64,000 nucleotides of DNA from Psychroserpens sp. (lineage in GTDB: Bacteria > Bacteroidota > Bacteroidia > Flavobacteriales > Flavobacteriaceae), in assembly GCA_017643165.1 (NCBI GenBank), contig JAEPNY010000002.1, positions 164,402 to 228,401 on the forward strand, given 5' to 3'. The translations under genes and the position numbers were made by a program. The notes beneath the pieces are model-generated. The model worked only from the letters and a program-made list of their open reading frames with translations, ran no database searches and was not told the origin of the DNA. Positions within the stretch are counted from its first letter, which is position 1; each line of letters begins with the position of its first letter. This document shows, one piece after another, positions 6,605 through 14,882 of the stretch.

Positions 6605-8481
6605 GACGTTGCTGCATTAGGTAATTCAATCGTAAATACTGAACCTTCACCTTCTTCACTAGTGAAGTATATCTTACCATCCAAATTTTCAATATGCTCT
6701 TTAACTATGTTGAGACCGATTCCTGTGCCTTGTGAAAGCAACACGTTTTCAGCCCTAAAATAGCGTTGGAATATGTTCTTCTGGTCTTTCTTAGGAATAC
6801 CAATTCCATTATCGCCCACTACGAAAATGGTTTTATTATTCTTTTGTTTAATGTCAATATCAATTACAGTATCTTCTGACGAATACTTGATGGCATTATT
6901 GACGAGATTGGTGAGTGCTAATTCTAAAATCTTTTCATCTTGATACATGGACAGTTCGTCTACATCGTCTGGATAATTTATGTGTTGTCCATCCTTTAAT
7001 ACCATATTGGCGTTATAGATAACCTCATTAATAACTTTGCTAATTTTAAAGGTTGAAAACTTGTATTCGACTTTGCCCTTCTCTAACTTCTCTAAGGAGA
7101 GAAAGTCATTAATAATATTATTGAGGTAATTAACCTTATCTGAGATGGTTTTAATGTGTTTATCGCGTTTAGCCTGTTGCGATTCTAACGCATACTTGCT
7201 TAATAAAATGGCTGAGGTTTGAATCGCACTTAAAGGAGTTTTGAACTCATGAGATACCAAGGATAAAAACTTTGTTTTGAGATCATTTAGTTCACGCTCC
7301 GATTTTAATGCGACTTGAAGTTCTTCGGTGCGCTCAGCAACAGTTTTTTCTAATTTTTTGGTGTAATTCTTTTGATCTGATATATCCAAGACGATGGCTA
7401 TATAAATATCTTTATCGCCTAATTTTGTGCGTTGTAAATGAACATTTACAGGATAGGTAGTGCCATCTTTTCGTTTATGTAGCGTTTCAAACTCCAATTT
7501 ATGCACTTTATCTTTCGTTAGGATATCAATTTGTTCTCTAAATTCCTTCTCGTTGTATTCTGGTTTAATATCCACTGGTGTCATCGTTTGCAACTCTGAA
7601 AGCTGGAAACCAATATTTTTTTGAGCTCCATAATTAACATTTATAAAGCGTAGTGTTTCAGCATCGAAGACATAGATTTCATTCAGTGATTCATGGAAGA
7701 TATTAGCAAAATGGTTGCGTTCGGCCTCTGCATGTTTTCGTTTTGTAACATCATTCTGAATGCCTATAAAATGGGTGAGGATTCCATTTTTATTGATTAT
7801 TGGCATGATGTATAGGTCGTTCCAAAAAAGCGATCCATCTTTTTTATAATTACGAAGTGTAACTTGACAGCTTTCTCCTTTTTTAATAGCCTTACGAAGT
7901 GTGACTAAGCCTTCCTGATCACGATCTTTACCTTGTAAGAAGCGACAGTTATGATTGAGTATTTCTTTACTTGAATACCCAGTTAGTCTTTGAAATGCTG
8001 GGTTAAAGTAAATTATTGGGTTGTCTTTTACTAAGGCATCGGTGATAATGATGCCGTTATTAGCCGATTGAAGCGCACTGCTTTTAAGCATAAGATCTTT
8101 TTCAGTTTGCTTCAGTTCAGAGACATCTTTTACCAGCGCCATAATATATTGACGATGATATACCGTAAATGGATTGAGTTCTACTTCAATCTCTTTAATG
8201 TCGCCCAATTTGGTTAAGCCATAAATATCATGAGATTCACCCATGGTTCGACGTTTGCCTTTTTTTAAAAAAGTATCGAAATGTTTTTTGTGTGAATTAT
8301 GATAATTTGATGGAATAAGAATATCTAGTTTTTTATTAACGATCTCTTCCTTAGAATACCCAAAAATGTACTCTGCTGCGGAGTTAATTTCGACAATATT
8401 TTGTTGATTATCCACAATCACAACACCCTCGGAAATAGAAGCTAAAAGGATGTTGAATATTTCTTGATCTTGTGGAAACAT
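6601..8481 (-). CDS. PAS-LOV-PAS sensor histidine kinase
   Basis: A 626-residue soluble hybrid-sensor kinase with no membrane helix. Residues about 5-125 are a PAS domain, 134-250 a LOV domain, 257-372 a third PAS, 373-400 a coiled coil, then HisKA with H411 (SHEFKTPLSA) and a HATPase with N, G1 (GDNGIGIP) and G2 (GTGIGL) boxes. The LOV assignment rests on DNPIIYFNPAF, NCRFLQG with C179, NYKKDGSLFWN and FIGIQNDVT, which cover the FMN-binding residues and the photoactive cysteine of phototropin-type LOV domains. It should therefore sense blue light. The first PAS has the IPSNYHNSH stretch that lines up loosely with the haem-ligand region of FixL, so oxygen sensing is conceivable. Upstream there is TAACTTTA (8509-8502) but no palindromic box. 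Confidence 0.95.
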   Translation of the reverse strand: MFPQDQEIFNILLASISEGVVIVDNQQNIVEINSAAEYIFGYSKEEIVNKKLDILIPSNYHNSHKKHFDTFLKKGKRRTMGESHDIYGLTKLGDIKEIEVELNPFTVYHRQYIMALVKDVSELKQTEKDLMLKSSALQSANNGIIITDALVKDNPIIYFNPAFQRLTGYSSKEILNHNCRFLQGKDRDQEGLVTLRKAIKKGESCQVTLRNYKKDGSLFWNDLYIMPIINKNGILTHFIGIQNDVTKRKHAEAERNHFANIFHESLNEIYVFDAETLRFINVNYGAQKNIGFQLSELQTMTPVDIKPEYNEKEFREQIDILTKDKVHKLEFETLHKRKDGTTYPVNVHLQRTKLGDKDIYIAIVLDISDQKNYTKKLEKTVAERTEELQVALKSERELNDLKTKFLSLVSHEFKTPLSAIQTSAILLSKYALESQQAKRDKHIKTISDKVNYLNNIINDFLSLEKLEKGKVEYKFSTFKISKVINEVIYNANMVLKDGQHINYPDDVDELSMYQDEKILELALTNLVNNAIKYSSEDTVIDIDIKQKNNKTIFVVGDNGIGIPKKDQKNIFQRYFRAENVLLSQGTGIGLNIVKEHIENLDGKIYFTSEEGEGSVFTIELPNAATS

Positions 8482-8598
8482 GGTTAGACATTTCGTTCTA
8501 TTAAAGTTACGAAATTTAAAGCAATTTAGCTACTCAAACCATTGAAAATATGTCGTCTATGATAATACTGAAGACCTGATAAAATTCATTATTTAGAA

Positions 8599-8641
8599 TG
8601 ATGAAAATCATTTTAGAAACCGCGGTATCCATCTATATTTG
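8599..8641 (+). promoter_or_regulatory. Box-23-TAnnTTTG promoter of the 8668-12303 operon
   Basis: TGATGAAAATCA (8599-8610), exactly 23 nt, then a perfect TATATTTG (8634-8641); the ATG at 8668 follows about 22 nt after the predicted start site. On the other strand no -7 element occurs at this spacing, so the divergent kinase gene does not seem to use the box. Confidence 0.85.
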
Positions 8642-8667
8642 AACTGTAATTTTAAAATGATGCCATC

Positions 8668-9279
8668 ATGAAAACGATTAGAACTTTTATTTTTTGTGTT
8701 TTCTTCATTCCAATTCTTGGAATCGCTCAACCCATTGAGAATTTAGAATTTATATCGCCATTTAAGGATGGCGTTGCTGCTGTAAAAAGCAATGATACGT
8801 GGGGTTTTATAAATGAAAAAGGTCAGTTGATTATTGACTTTCGTAGGGATTTAGTGGCTACAACTTTTGAAGATGGTCAATATCCAGCGTTTATGAATGA
8901 GCGTTGTTTAATAGAAATGAATAAAGAAGGCATTTCCTATTACGGATATATTAATAAATCAGGTGAGGTGATCGTTGAACCTCAGTATTTGAATGCTACA
9001 AATTATGATAATGGGCTTGCTATAGTTCTTGAGTTAATAAAAGTTAAGGTTGGTGAGAATACAGCACTTGGTAAAACAATAGCTTATGACAAGTATCTTG
9101 AAGCCATCATAAATGTTGACGGTAACATCGTTCAATATGTGTCACCTAAGCGGGTGAATGTGATTTTGGATAAAGATTATTTAAAAGGACCTCCAAAGAT
9201 TAAATCTAAGCGCATTTCTGATTATTTATATGCGTATTTGAATGAAGATCGAACATGGACCGTAGTTGCAATTCAATAA
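8668..9279 (+). CDS. WG-repeat secreted protein
   Basis: A 203-residue protein with a signal peptide (about 1-20, FFIPILGIAQP) and WG/KWGFI-type repeats: NDTWGFINEKGQLIIDF near residue 48 and YYGYINKSGEVIVEPQY near 95, with a further degenerate unit after. WG repeats form beta structures of unknown role in many Bacteroidota periplasmic proteins. It is the first gene of a four-gene operon with an adaptor, a permease and an ATPase, 3 nt before the adaptor, so it may be a periplasmic partner or cargo-binding factor of that exporter. That link is inferred from position only. Confidence 0.85.
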   Translation: MKTIRTFIFCVFFIPILGIAQPIENLEFISPFKDGVAAVKSNDTWGFINEKGQLIIDFRRDLVATTFEDGQYPAFMNERCLIEMNKEGISYYGYINKSGEVIVEPQYLNATNYDNGLAIVLELIKVKVGENTALGKTIAYDKYLEAIINVDGNIVQYVSPKRVNVILDKDYLKGPPKIKSKRISDYLYAYLNEDRTWTVVAIQ

Positions 9280-9282
9280 ATT

Positions 9283-10365
9283 ATGATGAAGTTATTTCGT
9301 TACAGTTTACTTTGCTGTTTATTTTGGACTTGTAATTCTAATCAAGACCGAATTCTGCCAACAGAACAAACACTGGTTGAGTCCGTTTATGCCTCAGTCA
9401 CCATTCAACCAGATAGTTTATATCAGGTGTACTCTGTTGTGTCTGGTATTTTAGATTTGAACAAAGTTGAAGAAGGAGATTTGGTAGTGAAAGACCAAGC
9501 CTTAATGGAGATTATAAATACTACACCTAAACTCAATAGTAGTAACGCGAAGCTGGCCTTACAATTAGCAGAACAAAATTACAATGGGTCATCGGCTATT
9601 CTTAAGAGCCTACAAGATGAGATCCTTGCAGCTGAACTCAGGTTTCAAAATGATTCAATTAATTTTTTCCGTCAAAAGAAACTATGGACGCAAAACATTG
9701 GTTCAAAAGGAGAGTATGACACTAAAGAATTAAACTTCCAATTGTCTCAAAATAATCTTCAGTTACTTAATAATAGGTATAATCAAACTGAAAATGAACT
9801 CAAAACAGCTTTAGATCAAGCCAGAAATAATTACGAATCTACGCTTGTAAATACTAAAGATTTTACAATCACAAGTAAGATTAAGGGTAAGGTGTATGCT
9901 TTAAATAAAGAGCCTGGAGAAATCGTTAACTCGGTTGAACCTTTAGCAGTTTTAGGCAGTGAAACACATTTTATCATTGAAATGCTAGTTGATGAGGTCG
10001 ATATTGTGAAATTGCAAGAAGATCAGGAAGTTGTTATAACCCTTGATGCTTATGCATCGCAATTATTTAAAGGTATGATTAGTAAGATTTATCCAAAAAA
10101 AGATGAACGAAATCAGACCTTTAGAGTAGAGGCTGAATTTCTAAATCCACCATCAGTACTTTACCCAGGATTATCTGGAGAGGCAAATATTATTGTTGGC
10201 GAAAAATCAAATGTCCTAACGATTCCGAAAGATTATGTTATCGATGGAAGCAAAGTGCAGACAGATGATGGGATCTTAGACATATCTATAGGCCTGCAAA
10301 ATATGGAATACGTAGAAATCCTATCAGGACTGACGGCAGAAACTTATCTTTATAAACCAGAATAA
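9283..10365 (+). CDS. HlyD/MacA-type periplasmic adaptor lipoprotein
   Basis: A 360-residue membrane-fusion protein. The N-terminus looks like a lipoprotein signal with Cys near residue 17 (LFWTCNSNQ). A lipoyl-like half (about 50-70, VVSGILDLNKVEEGDLV) precedes a long coiled-coil hairpin (about 80-190), and the second lipoyl half and beta-barrel domain follow (KIKGKVYALNKEPGEIV). Adaptors of this type bridge an inner-membrane ABC exporter to an outer-membrane channel. The gene ends on the first base of the permease start codon (TAATGG), so translation is likely coupled. No TolC-like gene is nearby, so the channel must be encoded elsewhere. The substrate is unknown. Confidence 0.9.
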   Translation: MMKLFRYSLLCCLFWTCNSNQDRILPTEQTLVESVYASVTIQPDSLYQVYSVVSGILDLNKVEEGDLVVKDQALMEIINTTPKLNSSNAKLALQLAEQNYNGSSAILKSLQDEILAAELRFQNDSINFFRQKKLWTQNIGSKGEYDTKELNFQLSQNNLQLLNNRYNQTENELKTALDQARNNYESTLVNTKDFTITSKIKGKVYALNKEPGEIVNSVEPLAVLGSETHFIIEMLVDEVDIVKLQEDQEVVITLDAYASQLFKGMISKIYPKKDERNQTFRVEAEFLNPPSVLYPGLSGEANIIVGEKSNVLTIPKDYVIDGSKVQTDDGILDISIGLQNMEYVEILSGLTAETYLYKPE

Positions 10366-11627
10366 TGGCTAATTGGAGTGTTATTTTAAATATTTCAAAG
10401 ACGCATTTGCTCACTAAGATCAAGCAGACTTCTATAGCTGCACTCGGTGTAACTTTTGGAATAGGATCATATATTACATTGGTATGTTTCATGACTGGGT
10501 TGAACACCATGCTCGATGATCTTATTTTAAACCAAACACCTCATGTGCATATTTATAATGAAATTGAACCTTCGAAGAGGCAGCCCATTTCTTTATATGA
10601 TACAGTGGAAGGAAGCTTCAATGTTGTGCATTCAATTAGGCCTAAGCGCAGTCAAAAGAAAATACATAACGCTTTACCAATTATTCATTATTTAGAATCT
10701 AATCCAAAGGTTAGAGCAGCATTACCACAGGTGAAAACGCAAATATTTTACATTGCTGGTTCTATAGAACTCGGAGGAAATATTACAGGGATTCAACCAA
10801 TTAATGAAGGCAAATATTTCAATATGAGTGATTATATAGTTGAAGGTTCTGCTGAAGCACTTGAGACCACAGATAATAGTATTCTATTGGGAATCGGCAT
10901 TGCTGAAAAAATGTCGCTGAAAGTAGGAGATCGCGTTCAAGTTAGTCCCTTAAATGGTGGAATTTTTCCTTTGAAGATCGTTGGGTTTTACCAAAGTGGT
11001 ATCGCTGATCTCGACGCCATACAAAGCTTTACGACTGTTAAAACAATTCAACGCATTTTAGGCGAGTCCAAAAATTATATAACAGATATCAATATTAAAC
11101 TCTATGATATAGAAGATGCTGTTCCATTGGCTAATCGAATTGAACAGCAGTTTGACTTGAAAGCAATTGATATTAAGACGGCCAACGCACAATTTGAAAC
11201 AGGAACAACAATTCGAAATCTAATAACATATGCGGTCTCTATAACGCTTTTGATTGTTGCCGGATTCGGAATCTATAACATTTTGAATATGCTTATTTAT
11301 GAGAAAATGAATGACATTGCTATTCTTAAAGCTACAGGCTTTTCGGGCAGAGATGTTCAGTTGATATTTATGAGTCAGGCTATGATCATTGGTTTCGTTG
11401 GAGGAATATTAGGCTTAATTATTGGATACGCGTTAGCTACTTTGATAGGTACGATACCTTTTGAAACTGAAGCATTACCAACAGTAGAGACGTATCCTAT
11501 CAATATGAATCCCCTGTTCTTTGTGATCGGATTTACATTTGCCATATTTTCAACATTCTTGGCAGGATATCTACCATCTAAAAGAGCTAAAAAAATCGAT
11601 CCGGTTCGTATAATAAGAGGACAATAA
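10365..11627 (+). CDS. MacB/LolC-type ABC transporter permease
   Basis: A 420-residue inner-membrane protein of the FtsX/MacB superfamily. One membrane helix lies near residues 22-45, then comes a large periplasmic MacB-PCD-like domain (about 46-285), then three helices (about 290-312, 335-362, 380-405). The C-terminus LPSKRAKKIDPVRIIRGQ is the characteristic ending of this family. Its start overlaps the adaptor stop by one base and its stop is next to the ATPase start, so adaptor, permease and ATPase form one tripartite system. The organisation adaptor-permease-ATPase with a short ATPase matches MacAB-like peptide, lipid or antibiotic exporters and also resembles the Lol system. Confidence 0.92.
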   Translation: MANWSVILNISKTHLLTKIKQTSIAALGVTFGIGSYITLVCFMTGLNTMLDDLILNQTPHVHIYNEIEPSKRQPISLYDTVEGSFNVVHSIRPKRSQKKIHNALPIIHYLESNPKVRAALPQVKTQIFYIAGSIELGGNITGIQPINEGKYFNMSDYIVEGSAEALETTDNSILLGIGIAEKMSLKVGDRVQVSPLNGGIFPLKIVGFYQSGIADLDAIQSFTTVKTIQRILGESKNYITDINIKLYDIEDAVPLANRIEQQFDLKAIDIKTANAQFETGTTIRNLITYAVSITLLIVAGFGIYNILNMLIYEKMNDIAILKATGFSGRDVQLIFMSQAMIIGFVGGILGLIIGYALATLIGTIPFETEALPTVETYPINMNPLFFVIGFTFAIFSTFLAGYLPSKRAKKIDPVRIIRGQ

Positions 11628-11628
11628 T

Positions 11629-12303
11629 ATGAGTATTGTATTAGAAGCAAAACATATCAATAAGTATTTTAGGAAACCGACATTATTTCATGTGTTAAAG
11701 GATATTAGTTTTCAGGTGAAGTCCGGTGAATTCGCTTCAATTATGGGAAAATCGGGATGTGGAAAATCTACATTACTCTATATTCTTTCAACTATGGACA
11801 CAGATTATGATGGTGAGCTCTATTTAAACAATGAATTGATTTCAGGAAAACCAAATGAATATCTTTCCTACTTAAGAAATAAGCATATCGGATTCGTTTT
11901 TCAATTTCATTATTTACTTTCTGAATTTACAGTGTTAGAAAATGTGATGTTGCCTGCAAAGAAGTTAGGGGAGAAGATGCTTGAGGAAATAGAAAAGGAT
12001 GCTATGGAAAAGTTAAAGATATTACACATTGATCATTTGGCACATAAAAAAGCTTCTCGTGTTTCAGGTGGAGAAAAGCAAAGAGTAGCTATTGCAAGAG
12101 CTTTAATTAATAATCCTTCAATTATCATGGGAGACGAGCCAACGGGTAATCTTGATAGTCACAATTCAGATAATGTATTCAATATTTTCAAGAGTTTGAG
12201 TGTGGAACAAGGCTTATCACTACTTATTGTTACGCACGATGAAGATTTTGCAAACAAAACAGACCGCATCATCCGAATGGGTGATGGCAAAATACTTCAA
12301 TAA
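11629..12303 (+). CDS. LolD/MacB-type ABC transporter ATPase
   Basis: A 224-residue ATPase of normal length for the LolD/MacB-NBD group. Visible motifs are Walker A GKSGCGKS (about 40-47), the Q-loop GFVFQFHYLLSEFTVLENV, signature VSGGEKQR, Walker B IIMGDEPTGNLDS and the H-loop TH. The LLxEFTxLENVMLP stretch after the Q-loop is typical of the LolD/MacB subfamily that works with FtsX-fold permeases. It is the last gene of the operon that starts at 8668 and is therefore predicted to be induced with the stress regulon. Confidence 0.95.
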   Translation: MSIVLEAKHINKYFRKPTLFHVLKDISFQVKSGEFASIMGKSGCGKSTLLYILSTMDTDYDGELYLNNELISGKPNEYLSYLRNKHIGFVFQFHYLLSEFTVLENVMLPAKKLGEKMLEEIEKDAMEKLKILHIDHLAHKKASRVSGGEKQRVAIARALINNPSIIMGDEPTGNLDSHNSDNVFNIFKSLSVEQGLSLLIVTHDEDFANKTDRIIRMGDGKILQ

Positions 12304-12315
12304 AACATTTAATTT

Positions 12316-12471
12316 TTAAAGTTTTACTGCGCCAATCTTAATGATCATTCCAACGATTAAGAAGATAACTCCCAAAGGCCAAATTCCACTATCTGGATAC
12401 AACAATAATCCACCAAATAGCCAAATGATGCCCAGCGTTAAAAAGATTACAGAAATACTATTCTTTTTCAT
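12316..12471 (-). CDS. Small two-helix membrane protein (51 residues)
   Basis: A 51-codon ORF starting ATG at 12471 and ending TAA at 12316-12318, reading MKKNSISVIFLTLG... and ending KIGAVKL. Two hydrophobic helices (about 5-26 and 31-46) are separated by a YPDSGIWP turn, like short two-helix Bacteroidota membrane proteins of unknown function. A -7 element TAGTTTTA lies exactly 23 nt from the box at 12525-12536, which also serves the divergent 12593 gene, giving independent support that this is a real gene. It converges with the ABC ATPase gene, with 12 nt between stops. Confidence 0.75.
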   Translation of the reverse strand: MKKNSISVIFLTLGIIWLFGGLLLYPDSGIWPLGVIFLIVGMIIKIGAVKL

Positions 12472-12493
12472 GATAAGTAAAATTCTAATGTCT

Positions 12494-12536
12494 TAAAACT
12501 AATAAATCTTCCGCAGGTTTAAGCTGATCAAAATCA
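12494..12536 (-). promoter_or_regulatory. Minus-strand promoter from the shared box at 12525-12536
   Basis: Reading left, the box TGATTTTGATCA (12536-12525) is followed after exactly 23 nt by TAGTTTTA (12501-12494), one mismatch from TAnnTTTG, then about 18 nt to the ATG of the 51-residue membrane protein. Confidence 0.65.
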
Positions 12537-12567
12537 TTTCTAATTACTTTATTTCCAATTATTTTTA
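12525..12567 (+). promoter_or_regulatory. Plus-strand promoter from the shared box at 12525-12536
   Basis: TGATCAAAATCA (12525-12536), exactly 23 nt, then TATTTTTA (12560-12567), one mismatch from TAnnTTTG. The ATG at 12593 follows about 20 nt after the predicted start site. Confidence 0.75.
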
Positions 12568-12592
12568 GTATCAATTCATAAACTCTAGTGTC

Positions 12593-12958
12593 ATGGGAGA
12601 GATTGCAACATCAGAACGTCAAATAACACTTTTTTATAGTTCAAAGTCGGTGAGAGCCAAACAAACCTTGATTTATGCAAAAGCTGAAGGTTTACCAATC
12701 AGAGAGGTTGATATTTTAAAAACGAAACTCACAGGAACACAAATTGTGGAACTTGCACATCGCCTAAAAATGGAGGTCAAAGATTTTGTGAATCAAAATC
12801 ATCCAGAATATACGAGGCAATTCGAGCAGCATGATTTTTCTGAGAATGATTGGATTAAAATGATCCAACACCATCCAGAGATCATGAAACAACCTATAGC
12901 TCTTCGAGGTGACATTGCAATTTTGGTTGAAACACCTACTGATATAATTAAGATCTAA
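12593..12958 (+). CDS. ArsC/Spx-like protein without the catalytic cysteine
   Basis: A 121-residue thioredoxin-fold protein of the ArsC/Spx/YffB superfamily: ITLFYSSKSVRAKQTLIYAK at the N-terminus matches the nucleophile loop of ArsC and the C-terminal HPEIMKQPIALRGDIAILV matches its nP-l--rPi segment. In the loop the cysteine of the ArsC pattern is replaced by serine, and there is no cysteine in the whole protein, so reductase activity is not expected. A Spx-like binding or regulatory role is possible but unproven. It leads an operon with a CDP-alcohol transferase and a phosphoesterase and is the proximal gene of a box-type promoter. Confidence 0.85.
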   Translation: MGEIATSERQITLFYSSKSVRAKQTLIYAKAEGLPIREVDILKTKLTGTQIVELAHRLKMEVKDFVNQNHPEYTRQFEQHDFSENDWIKMIQHHPEIMKQPIALRGDIAILVETPTDIIKI

Positions 12959-12998
12959 CTTTTAAATACCTTTTGAAAATTAAAGTATTGACTTGTAT

Positions 12999-13592
12999 AT
13001 GCTTACATTTAAGAATTATAATATTGCCGATTGGTTTTCATTCTATCGAATTGCAGCATCTCCTTTTTTATTTGGATTAATATGGTTAGATGAGCAATTT
13101 ATTTTTGCTTGCTTATTGGCTGTAAGCTACAGTACAGATGCGATCGATGGATTTTTAGCACGTAAATTGAAACTAGTAAGTCCTAGAGGATCTCAACTCG
13201 ATTCTTTTGGAGATCAAATCACTTTGATTATTGGATTAATTGGACTTTTCTATTTTGAAAAGACCTTTATAATGGAGAATCTTACCATTATCATTATTGT
13301 GTTTATTCCTTATATCATTCAAATGATTTTGGCTTACATCAAATATGGTAAAGCAACGGCATTTCATACCTACTTGGCGAAGACCTCCGCTATTATGCAA
13401 AGTGCGTTTATTTTATATGCACTTTTCTTTGATCCGAACTACACCTTGTTTTATGTGATGATCGTTATAGGATTGTTAGAGACCTTCGAAGAAATAGTCC
13501 TCATATTTATGCATAAGCACTGGGTTTCAGATATCAAAGGTATTTATTGGGCCTATAAGAGTATTAAGACGTCCAAAAAACAAGAATCATGA
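12999..13592 (+). CDS. CDP-alcohol phosphatidyltransferase family protein
   Basis: A 197-residue integral membrane enzyme from the ATG at 12999 (a TTG two codons earlier is less likely). The catalytic motif D-x2-DG-x2-AR-x8-G-x3-D-x3-D is complete in DAIDGFLARKLKLVSPRGSQ followed by LDSFGD, near residues 45-71. These enzymes transfer a phosphoalcohol from a CDP-lipid, for instance to make phosphatidylglycerol phosphate or other phospholipids. Five or six membrane helices surround the motif. The acceptor cannot be told from sequence. The gene overlaps the next by 4 nt (ATGA), and the operon link with a phosphoesterase suggests a two-step phospholipid or lipid-headgroup modification under stress. 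Confidence 0.92.
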   Translation: MLTFKNYNIADWFSFYRIAASPFLFGLIWLDEQFIFACLLAVSYSTDAIDGFLARKLKLVSPRGSQLDSFGDQITLIIGLIGLFYFEKTFIMENLTIIIIVFIPYIIQMILAYIKYGKATAFHTYLAKTSAIMQSAFILYALFFDPNYTLFYVMIVIGLLETFEEIVLIFMHKHWVSDIKGIYWAYKSIKTSKKQES

Positions 13593-14806
13593 GACGTTAT
13601 TCTTTCTTTTCTATTGTATTACTTTGTTTGGCAATAGTTACGATTGATATATTCGCGTTTTACTGGTTGCAATCCATAACGCAGCTTATTGCATCTTTAT
13701 TTTTAAAAACACTAATTCATATACTGTTCTGGTTGTTCACTGTAGGATTGGTTACTGCCATAATGATTTTAAAGATACGTCTTGATGGAATGGATCCTAG
13801 GCGCAAGCATCGACTTATTTCCTCGCTTTATGGTCTAACTGTGTCTTCATTTGTTCCCAAGCTCTTATTCGTTGTCATTATTTCAATTCTTTATTTTGCT
13901 AATTATGTATTTTCTGAAAGCGAATCTCTAATAATTGTCCCTTTAATAGGGTTGTTTTCTGGACTTTTACCTTTTGGATTTATTGTCTACGGAATCTTTA
14001 AATCAGCCTATCGCTTCAAAGTCTATCATCATAAGATCAAACTAGAATCGTTGCCTAAATCATTCGATAGCGTAAAAATTGTACAGCTTTCAGATATTCA
14101 TTTGGGAAGTTTTAATTATCGCTATCATATTCTAGGCCCTGTTATTGATAGAATTAATAATATTAAGCCAGATTACATTTGTTTTACTGGTGATATGGTT
14201 AATAATTATGCTTGGGAGCTCAAAGGATGGGCCAATGTTTTTAAAGAAATGAAAGCGAAGTACAGCAAATTCGCTATTCTGGGAAATCATGATTATGGTG
14301 ATTATAGTGAATGGGCAAGCCATGATGAAAAACAGCAAAATTTCAATGACATTAAATCATTCTTTAAAACCATCGGATTTGATTTGTTGTTAAATGATTC
14401 CAGAGTACTAATGCGAGGACAAGATCAATTAGCTCTAATAGGCCTAGAAAATTGGGGTAAACCACCATTTAAACAATATGGTGATCTAGAAAACGCACTA
14501 AAAGGCGTAACTGATATACCTTGTAAAATATTGTTATCTCATGATCCTTCGCATTGGATAGAACAAGTTCTAGATAAGACAGATATTGCTTTGACTATGT
14601 CTGGTCATACACATGGTATGCAGGCCGGTTTTGAAAGAAAGAGTTTTCAATGGAGTCCAATACAGTATAATTATAAGTATTGGGCTGGTCTTTATCAAGA
14701 GGGGAAGCAATATCTTAATGTAAATCGAGGGCTCGGATGGCTAGGCTTTCCTGGACGTCTAGGAATGCGCCCAGAAATTACTCTGTTAGAGCTTCAGCGC
14801 AAGTAA
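13589..14806 (+). CDS. Membrane-anchored metallophosphoesterase
   Basis: A 405-residue protein with an N-terminal membrane part of about four helices (about 5-28, 35-58, 80-105, 110-130) and a calcineurin-type phosphoesterase domain from about 155. The metal-binding motifs are QLSDIHLGS, TGDMVNN, LGNHDYGDY, LSHDPSHW and MSGHTHGMQAG, the full D-x-H, G-D-x2, G-N-H-D/E, H, G-H-x-H set. Family members with this layout (YkuE/YaeI-like) hydrolyse phosphoesters, some of them lipid-linked. It is the last gene of the 12593 operon and overlaps the CDP-alcohol transferase by 4 nt, which suggests action on a product of that enzyme. Confidence 0.93.
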   Translation: MRRYSFFSIVLLCLAIVTIDIFAFYWLQSITQLIASLFLKTLIHILFWLFTVGLVTAIMILKIRLDGMDPRRKHRLISSLYGLTVSSFVPKLLFVVIISILYFANYVFSESESLIIVPLIGLFSGLLPFGFIVYGIFKSAYRFKVYHHKIKLESLPKSFDSVKIVQLSDIHLGSFNYRYHILGPVIDRINNIKPDYICFTGDMVNNYAWELKGWANVFKEMKAKYSKFAILGNHDYGDYSEWASHDEKQQNFNDIKSFFKTIGFDLLLNDSRVLMRGQDQLALIGLENWGKPPFKQYGDLENALKGVTDIPCKILLSHDPSHWIEQVLDKTDIALTMSGHTHGMQAGFERKSFQWSPIQYNYKYWAGLYQEGKQYLNVNRGLGWLGFPGRLGMRPEITLLELQRK

Positions 14807-14814
14807 TAAATAAC

Positions 14815-14857
14815 TGATTTATATCATAGTACAATTTTTTCTATTTAGTTAACTTGA
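14815..14857 (+). promoter_or_regulatory. Box-23-TAnnTTTG promoter of the 14883-17037 operon
   Basis: TGATTTATATCA (14815-14826), exactly 23 nt, then TAACTTGA (14850-14857), the same imperfect TTGA form as before 3988. The ATG at 14883 lies about 21 nt after the predicted start site. The box begins only 9 nt after the preceding stop codon. Confidence 0.75.
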
Positions 14858-14882
14858 CTTAATCACAAATTCGTTACAGATC

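Noticed and set aside
8533-8544. A box for the kinase/regulator operon at the expected distance from TAACTTTA (8509-8502)
   Set aside because: The 12 nt at that place show neither TGAT nor ATCA, so autoregulation by the same site is not supported.
8577-8588. TGATAAAATTCA as a second box before 8668
   Set aside because: The right arm is TTCA and no -7 element lies 23 nt to its right. The perfect box at 8599 explains the promoter.
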